40,220 nucleotides of DNA, taken from assembly GCA_902628305.1 (NCBI GenBank), contig CACOMK010000009.1:1-40220 (forward strand), read 5' to 3'. The notes beneath the pieces are model-generated. The model saw only the letters and a list, made by a program, of their open reading frames with translations. It was not told the origin of the DNA and did no database searches. Source of the stretch: an uncultured Pelagibacteraceae bacterium (GTDB lineage Bacteria > Pseudomonadota > Alphaproteobacteria > Pelagibacterales > Pelagibacteraceae). Within the stretch, counting starts at the first letter, position 1. Each line of letters starts with the position of its first letter. This document shows, piece after piece, positions 35,450 through 40,220 of this stretch. Position numbers and translations under genes: made by a program.

Positions 35450-36577
35450 ATGGCTAAAAGAGACTATTACGATGTCCTAGGCGTTAATAAGAGCGCAAGT
35501 GCTGACGAATTAAAATCCGCGTATAGAAAGTTAGCTATTAAGTATCATCCTGATAAAAATCCTGGAGATTCAAAAGCTGAAGAAAAATTCAAAGAAGCTA
35601 GTGAGGCTTATGGAATACTTTCAGACAAAGAGAAAAAGCAAAACTACGATAACTTTGGTCATGCAGCTTTTGAAAATGGTGGTGGCAGATCAGGTGGAGG
35701 TTTTGGTGGTTTTAGTGGAGCAGATTTTTCAGATATTTTTGAGGATTTTTTTGGAGATTTTGGTGGAGGTGGTAGATCAAGAGGTAGAAAATCAAATAAT
35801 AGAGGTTCTGATTTAAGATATGATTTATCTATTTCATTGGAAGAGGCTTACCATGGAAAGAAACAAGACATTAAATTTTCAACAACAGAACAATGTGGAA
35901 CATGCAAAGGAAATGGATCTAAACCAGGCTATTCACCTGACAGATGCTCATATTGTGGAGGAAATGGTAGAATAAGATCTAACCAAGGTTTCTTTACTGT
36001 ACAACAAACTTGTCCTCAATGTAATGGAAATGGTGAGGAAATAACCAACCCTTGTAATGATTGTAATGGTATAGGTAACAAACAAACATCTAAAAAAATA
36101 TCTGTAACAATTCCAAAAGGAGTTGATGATGGAACAAGAATTAGGCTTGCAGGGAAAGGTGAAGCTGGAAGTAGAGGCGGAGCAACTGGTGATCTATATT
36201 TATTTATAAATGTTGAATCTCATGATTTGTTTAAAAGATCAAATGAAAATTTATTTTTTGAATTCCCACTTTCTCTTGCTGATGCAGCTTTAGGTACTAC
36301 GATTGAAATTCCAACAATTGACGGGGGTAAAGCAAAAATTAAAATACCTGACGGAACTCAAAATGGAAAACAATTTAGATTAAAAGGTAAGGGTATGCCA
36401 TTTATGCGAAGGGGTGATTTTGGAGACTTGTATGTTCAAGTAAAAACTGAAGTTCCAGTTTATTTAAATAAAAAACAAAAGGAATTACTAGAACAGTTTA
36501 GAGAGATTGAAAACGAAAAATCAAACCCAAGTATTAAGAAATTTTTTCAAAAAGCTAAAAACTTTTGGAAGGGTTAA
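35450..36577 (+). CDS. dnaJ: Chaperone DnaJ (Hsp40)
   Basis: A 375-residue type I J-protein starting [11 protein letters not shown]; a TTG codon directly before this ATG is not needed. J domain (1-70) with the HPD motif at 33-35; Gly/Phe region (about 75-120); four CxxCxGxG zinc repeats (about 145-210: [32 protein letters not shown]); C-terminal substrate domains to the end. It stimulates DnaK ATPase. It follows dnaK by 29 bases and ends nine bases from the convergent glycosyltransferase gene. Confidence 0.97.
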   Translation: MAKRDYYDVLGVNKSASADELKSAYRKLAIKYHPDKNPGDSKAEEKFKEASEAYGILSDKEKKQNYDNFGHAAFENGGGRSGGGFGGFSGADFSDIFEDFFGDFGGGGRSRGRKSNNRGSDLRYDLSISLEEAYHGKKQDIKFSTTEQCGTCKGNGSKPGYSPDRCSYCGGNGRIRSNQGFFTVQQTCPQCNGNGEEITNPCNDCNGIGNKQTSKKISVTIPKGVDDGTRIRLAGKGEAGSRGGATGDLYLFINVESHDLFKRSNENLFFEFPLSLADAALGTTIEIPTIDGGKAKIKIPDGTQNGKQFRLKGKGMPFMRRGDFGDLYVQVKTEVPVYLNKKQKELLEQFREIENEKSNPSIKKFFQKAKNFWKG

Positions 36578-36586
36578 AAGGCCTAC

Positions 36587-37732
36587 CTAACTTAAAATTT
36601 TATTCACTAAAGTTTTATGATGATTAAATTTAGTGTATTTTCGGGAATTTTTTTTTGCATTTAAAATTTTTTCAAAATGATTATTCATTTTAACATATTC
36701 GTTCAACGCATGCATTAATGAATTTTCTTTATTACTTTCAAAAATGATTCCATTTTTTCCGTAATTTAAAAATTCCTTTGGACCATTCGGACAATCACTT
36801 GAAATTATGAATAAGTTATTTATTGCAGCTTCTGCAATTACAAAACCTAATTCTTCCCATAAAGAAGATAGTACAAATACATCAGAACTTTTCATAAAAT
36901 CGTAAACATTATTCACTTTACCTAAAAAATATACATGTTTAGTTAGTTTGTTTTTTTCTACTATTTTCAATAAATTATTTTTTTCCTCACCTTCACCCAG
37001 TATAACTAAAACGTAATTATCGTTTTTTCTTAAAAAATTTGAAAATTCACTTATCAAATAGGAAAAATTTTTTTGCGCTGTAAGTCTTCCAACTGCCAAT
37101 ATTACTTTTTTATTATTTATACCATAGTTTTTAAAATCTATCATTTGTGAAGATTTAAAATTATCAAGATTAATAATTGCATCTTGAAGAAAACAAATTT
37201 TTTTATCAGGAAAAATTTTACTGACAGTTAATTTTGAAAGAAGTTCCTCAGTAGGACATGTTATTTTATACAATTTGTTGGCAACATTTTTCCAAAAAAC
37301 TTTTCTGATTATATTTAATTTTGGATAACCTGAGATTCTTAGAATAAATTTTGTATTAAAACTAAATAATTGTAATAAAAATAAGGGTAAAGATGTAATT
37401 AAATGAATTATAATAAAATCAGGTTTTTCTTTTTTTAACAAAAATAATAAAGGGAAAAAAGAAAATATAAATATTATTAAATATGAAAGTCTACTTGGAA
37501 TATAACCTGTTTTTGGTAAATACCTAAAATATTTGATGTTCAAATCTATAACATCAACTCCATGTTTGGCTAAGTCAGTTTTATACTCGTCCCATTCTCC
37601 ACATGCATTTATTAATTTAGCATTAAATTCATTTTTTTTATATTTGGCGATTGATATTGCTGAATTTTTTGTTGATATAACTGTACCAACTTTATTTAAA
37701 CAAGGTGACCAGTAATATATTGTCTTTTTCAT
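36587..37732 (-). CDS. Family 4-type glycosyltransferase
   Basis: A 381-residue GT-B fold enzyme. The C-terminal nucleotide-sugar domain is clear: KVILAVGRLTAQKNFSYLI, LGEGEEKNNL, VYFLGKVNNVYDFMKSSDVFVLSSLWEELGFVIAEAAI, with the two glutamates of the E-x7-E motif in WEELGFVIAEA. The N-terminal domain has a hydrophobic stretch (about 82-100, LSYLIIFIFSFFPLLFLL) that may attach it to the inner membrane. The donor and acceptor are unknown; a role in LPS or other surface glycan synthesis is likely. It sits between dnaJ and dapB together with an epimerase gene, and is richer in A/T than the chaperone genes. Confidence 0.85.
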   Translation of the reverse strand: MKKTIYYWSPCLNKVGTVISTKNSAISIAKYKKNEFNAKLINACGEWDEYKTDLAKHGVDVIDLNIKYFRYLPKTGYIPSRLSYLIIFIFSFFPLLFLLKKEKPDFIIIHLITSLPLFLLQLFSFNTKFILRISGYPKLNIIRKVFWKNVANKLYKITCPTEELLSKLTVSKIFPDKKICFLQDAIINLDNFKSSQMIDFKNYGINNKKVILAVGRLTAQKNFSYLISEFSNFLRKNDNYVLVILGEGEEKNNLLKIVEKNKLTKHVYFLGKVNNVYDFMKSSDVFVLSSLWEELGFVIAEAAINNLFIISSDCPNGPKEFLNYGKNGIIFESNKENSLMHALNEYVKMNNHFEKILNAKKNSRKYTKFNHHKTLVNKILS

Positions 37733-37787
37733 TAATAAATTAATACTTTACATCTTAAGTTTTAAGAAATAAAGAAAATGAAACTAA

Positions 37788-38744
37788 ATGATTTTAGTAA
37801 CAGGAAGCGCTGGGTACATAGGTTCAGAAATTTGTTCTAATTTTAAAAAGCTTAAAATTAAACATATAGGTATTGATAACTTAAAATATTCATATTCTAC
37901 TAATATTGTAAATAAAAAAAATTTTCAAAAATGCTGTATTTCAGATGAAAGAAAAATAAAAAAATTAATTAAAAAATTTAATATCAGGACTGTAATTCAT
38001 GCTGCAGCCTTCGCATATGTTGTTGACTCAGAAATAAACAAAAAGAAATACTACGAAAACAATATTTTAAAAACAAGAAAATTTTTTGAAATATTAAAAC
38101 AAAATAAAATAAACAATATAATTTTTCTATCTTCTTCTAATGTTTATACAGAAAATAATAATACAAAAATATTTTCTGAAAAAAATAAAACAGTACCTAA
38201 AAATTATTATGGAAAAACAAAACTTCACATTGAAAAATATCTCATTAAAAAAAAATTCAATAATCTAAAAATTTTGCGACTTTTCAACGTCATTGGAATG
38301 ACAAAAAAATTTAGACCAAAAAATTTTGGTAAATTTAAATTTCAAAGACTTATATTCAAAATGTTTTATAATCAGAAAAAGAATGAACCAATTCAATTAA
38401 ATTTCGTAAAAAGAAAATCAAAAATTATTTATCCAACACGAGATTTTATTGACATAAGAGATTTAAATAAACTGATTGTAAAAATTATAAAATCTTTTCA
38501 GACAATTACTAAAAGTGGAATTTACAATGTTGGAAGTGGCAAATCTATTAGCTTAGAGCAAGTATTCAGAGTTTTTAATAAAAATGTTAATTTTAAGACC
38601 AAAATTAAATTTAATGAAATAAATAAAAATGAATATATTAATACAATATGTTCAATCAATAAAATTGCTAAAGAATACAAATGGAGACCCATTATAAATA
38701 TTGAGACATCTATAAACTCATATAAAAATAGGTTAATAATTTAA
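37788..38744 (+). CDS. NAD-dependent sugar-nucleotide epimerase/dehydratase, GalE-like
   Basis: A 318-residue extended short-chain dehydrogenase. It has the Rossmann motif TGSAGYIGSEI (residues 5-15), VIHAAAFAYVVDSE typical of UDP-glucose 4-epimerases, SSSNVY and the catalytic YYGKTK (Tyr-x3-Lys). IYPTRDFIDIRDL and YNVGSGKSISL are conserved C-terminal blocks. The exact sugar substrate cannot be decided. Lys-rich and low in GC. Divergent from the glycosyltransferase gene (55-base gap) and 12 bases before dapB, so dapB may partly rely on its transcript. Confidence 0.85.
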   Translation: MILVTGSAGYIGSEICSNFKKLKIKHIGIDNLKYSYSTNIVNKKNFQKCCISDERKIKKLIKKFNIRTVIHAAAFAYVVDSEINKKKYYENNILKTRKFFEILKQNKINNIIFLSSSNVYTENNNTKIFSEKNKTVPKNYYGKTKLHIEKYLIKKKFNNLKILRLFNVIGMTKKFRPKNFGKFKFQRLIFKMFYNQKKNEPIQLNFVKRKSKIIYPTRDFIDIRDLNKLIVKIIKSFQTITKSGIYNVGSGKSISLEQVFRVFNKNVNFKTKIKFNEINKNEYINTICSINKIAKEYKWRPIINIETSINSYKNRLII

Positions 38745-38756
38745 TTATTATTAAGT

Positions 38757-39533
38757 ATGAAAAAAATAAACTTAGCTATTTCAGGTTGTATGGGAAGAAT
38801 GGGCCAACAATTAATCAAATCATCTAAAAAAAATAAAAATTTTAAATTGGTTACTCTTACTGAAAATAGATTAATAAATAAAAAATTTAACGGAATTAAG
38901 CCAGAATTGAATTCGGAAAAAGCCTTTAAAAAAACAGATGTAATTATTGATTTCACAGTACCAAATTGTACGCTAGAAATTCTTAAATTAGCGTCAAAAC
39001 TTAGAAAAAAAGTAGTAATTGGCACTACTGGGTTTACCAGAACCCAAGAAAATCAAATTAAAAAGTATTCAAAAAAAATACCTATTTTAAAAGCTGGTAA
39101 TATGAGCTTGGGAGTAAATTTATTAATGTATTTAACAGAGATTGCATCAAAATCACTTAATGATGAATACTTAAGTAAAATATTTGAGGTACACCACAAA
39201 CATAAAAAAGACTATCCATCTGGTACAGCCTTAATGCTTGGTAAAGGAATTGCAAATGGGAAAAATAAAAATTTATATAATTTAATTGGCAAAAAATTTT
39301 TAAATAAAAAAACTTTTCCTTATGGAAAAAAAATTAATTTTAATTCTATAAGAAAAGGAGAAATTATTGGAGAACATGAGGTAAAATTTTCAAGTGGAAA
39401 AGAAATAATAACATTAAACCACGAAGCTTTTGATAGAGCTCTTTACTCCGATGGAGCTTTAACTGCCTCTAAATGGTTGATGAAAAAAAAACCAGGGTTA
39501 TATTCTATGAGAGATTTGCTTAACTTTTCATAA
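38757..39533 (+). CDS. dapB: 4-hydroxy-tetrahydrodipicolinate reductase DapB
   Basis: A 258-residue enzyme of the diaminopimelate/lysine pathway, supplying peptidoglycan crosslink precursor. The nucleotide motif is SGCMGRMGQQL (residues 8-18); DFTVPNCTLE, GTTGFT and the active-site EVHHKHKKDYPSGTALMLG are typical. Length is normal. Its stop overlaps the nth start by one base (TAATG). A dnaJ-dapB neighbourhood is common in alphaproteobacteria, here separated by two sugar-metabolism genes. Confidence 0.96.
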   Translation: MKKINLAISGCMGRMGQQLIKSSKKNKNFKLVTLTENRLINKKFNGIKPELNSEKAFKKTDVIIDFTVPNCTLEILKLASKLRKKVVIGTTGFTRTQENQIKKYSKKIPILKAGNMSLGVNLLMYLTEIASKSLNDEYLSKIFEVHHKHKKDYPSGTALMLGKGIANGKNKNLYNLIGKKFLNKKTFPYGKKINFNSIRKGEIIGEHEVKFSSGKEIITLNHEAFDRALYSDGALTASKWLMKKKPGLYSMRDLLNFS

Positions 39534-40186
39534 TGAATGAAAAACAGAAAGCAAAAATTATTATTAAAACTTTAAATAAAATTTATCCCAAGGCACCTGT
39601 GCCTTTAAAAAGTAAAAATATCTTTACATTGTTGATATCAGTACTACTTTCAGCTCAATGTACTGATGTCAATGTCAACAATGTAACTAGAGATATATAT
39701 CCAAAATATTTTAAACCTGAACACTTTGTAAGATTAGGTAGAAAAAAAATTGAAAAACTAATAAAAAAAATTGGTATATTTAGAGTTAAAGCTAAAAGCA
39801 TTTACTACATGTCAAAGCAAGTTTTAGAAAAACACAATGGAAAAGTACCCAAAAATTTTGAAGAACTTGAACAACTACCTGGTGTGGGCCATAAAACAGC
39901 TAGCGTAGTAATGTCTCAAGGGTTTGGTTATCCAGCTTTTGCAGTGGACACTCATATTCATAGACTTGCACAAAGATGGGGTTTAACAAACGGAAAAAGT
40001 GTAATACAAACTGAAAAAGATTTAAAAAGAATATTTCCTAAAAAAATATGGTCTAAACTCCACTTGCAGATTATTTTTTATGGCAGAGAATATTGCAAGG
40101 CAAGAGAATGCTATGGATTAAAATGTAAAATATGCACTAGTTGCTACCCAAATAGAAAAAAACCTGTTATTACCAAAAAAGCTTAG
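39533..40186 (+). CDS. nth: Endonuclease III
   Basis: A 217-residue DNA glycosylase/AP lyase for oxidised pyrimidines. The helix-hairpin-helix LPGVGHKTASVV carries catalytic Lys121; catalytic Asp139 is in AFAVDTHIHRLAQRWG. The C-terminal iron-sulfur loop has five cysteines, 188, 193, 198, 201 and 204 (CKARECYGLKCKICTSC), whose spacing differs from the E. coli C-x6-C-x2-C-x5-C pattern. A [4Fe-4S] cluster is still likely. Translationally coupled to dapB. Confidence 0.95.
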   Translation: MNEKQKAKIIIKTLNKIYPKAPVPLKSKNIFTLLISVLLSAQCTDVNVNNVTRDIYPKYFKPEHFVRLGRKKIEKLIKKIGIFRVKAKSIYYMSKQVLEKHNGKVPKNFEELEQLPGVGHKTASVVMSQGFGYPAFAVDTHIHRLAQRWGLTNGKSVIQTEKDLKRIFPKKIWSKLHLQIIFYGREYCKARECYGLKCKICTSCYPNRKKPVITKKA

Positions 40187-40187
40187 T

Positions 40188-40220
40188 ATGAAAATTTTAG
40201 GGATAGGAAATGAATAAATT
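40188..40220 (+). other. Start of a following gene or leader, cut by window end
   Basis: Directly after nth an ATG opens a nine-codon frame (MKILGIGNE, stop TAA 40215-40217) and a second ATG at 40210 overlaps it and continues (MNK...) off the window. One of these probably begins the next gene of the dapB-nth unit. The sequence KILGIGNE resembles the start of PfkB-type sugar kinases, but too little is visible to name it. Confidence 0.25.

Noticed and set aside
1..40220. CRISPR arrays, insertion sequences, integrases, toxin-antitoxin or phage-defence genes
   Set aside because: No regularly spaced repeats, no transposase or recombinase motifs and no recognised defence domains were seen in any substantial open frame.

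Overview
The window is very AT-rich (about 30% GC by eye), tightly packed with genes that often overlap by 1-11 bases, and carries typical alphaproteobacterial gene clusters in shortened form (irr-fabA-fabB-fabI, murJ-trpS-nfuA-tsaB-fur-miaB-phoH-ybeY-lnt-metK, nusA-infB-rbfA-rpsO-pnp, grpE-dnaK-dnaJ, dapB-nth). Lys/Asn/Ile-rich proteins, tiny spacers and missing cluster members point to a streamlined marine alphaproteobacterium of the SAR11 (Pelagibacterales) type. This is an inference from content and order; no rRNA is present. I see no tRNA, rRNA, CRISPR array, insertion sequence, integrase or phage gene.

Layout. 1-2150: the end of an exported SH3-domain protein, a DUF3501 protein, a DUF2061 membrane protein and a 2-oxoglutarate/Fe(II) hydroxylase. 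2176-4918: catalase-peroxidase KatG behind the Fur-family regulator Irr; the gap between them holds a near-consensus promoter and several Irr-box-like palindromes. 4991-7491: fabA-fabB-fabI for (unsaturated) fatty acid synthesis, divergent from irr. 7492-8972: a sparse stretch with a terminator, a small exported protein and a methyltransferase. 9018-15562: the translation/RNA block pnp, rpsO, rbfA, infB, nusA, with a terminator-like hairpin directly before nusA. 15662-21578: metK, lnt, ybeY, phoH, miaB, fur/mur as one apparent transcription unit, headed by a very short tsaB. 21922-27181: a polysaccharide deacetylase and a Bax-like glucosaminidase lie inside an otherwise conserved nfuA/trpS/murJ neighbourhood. 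27234-32741: malic enzyme-phosphotransacetylase fusion, a BON lipoprotein, rsmI, a periplasmic PBP-activator-like protein and rdgB. 32778-36577: grpE, dnaK (with a heat-shock-type promoter) and dnaJ. 36587-38744: a glycosyltransferase and a sugar-nucleotide epimerase, probably a small surface-polysaccharide insertion. 38757-40186: dapB and nth; the next gene is cut by the window end.

Most of the window is housekeeping. I found no clear novel multi-gene system. The most interesting signals are regulatory or structural: Irr-type operators bracketing the katG promoter and shared with the irr/fabA divergent region, a possible nusA attenuator, head-to-head overlapping coding starts of tsaB and the deacetylase, a minimal TsaB, and an unusual pentanucleotide-like repeat immediately before pnp.
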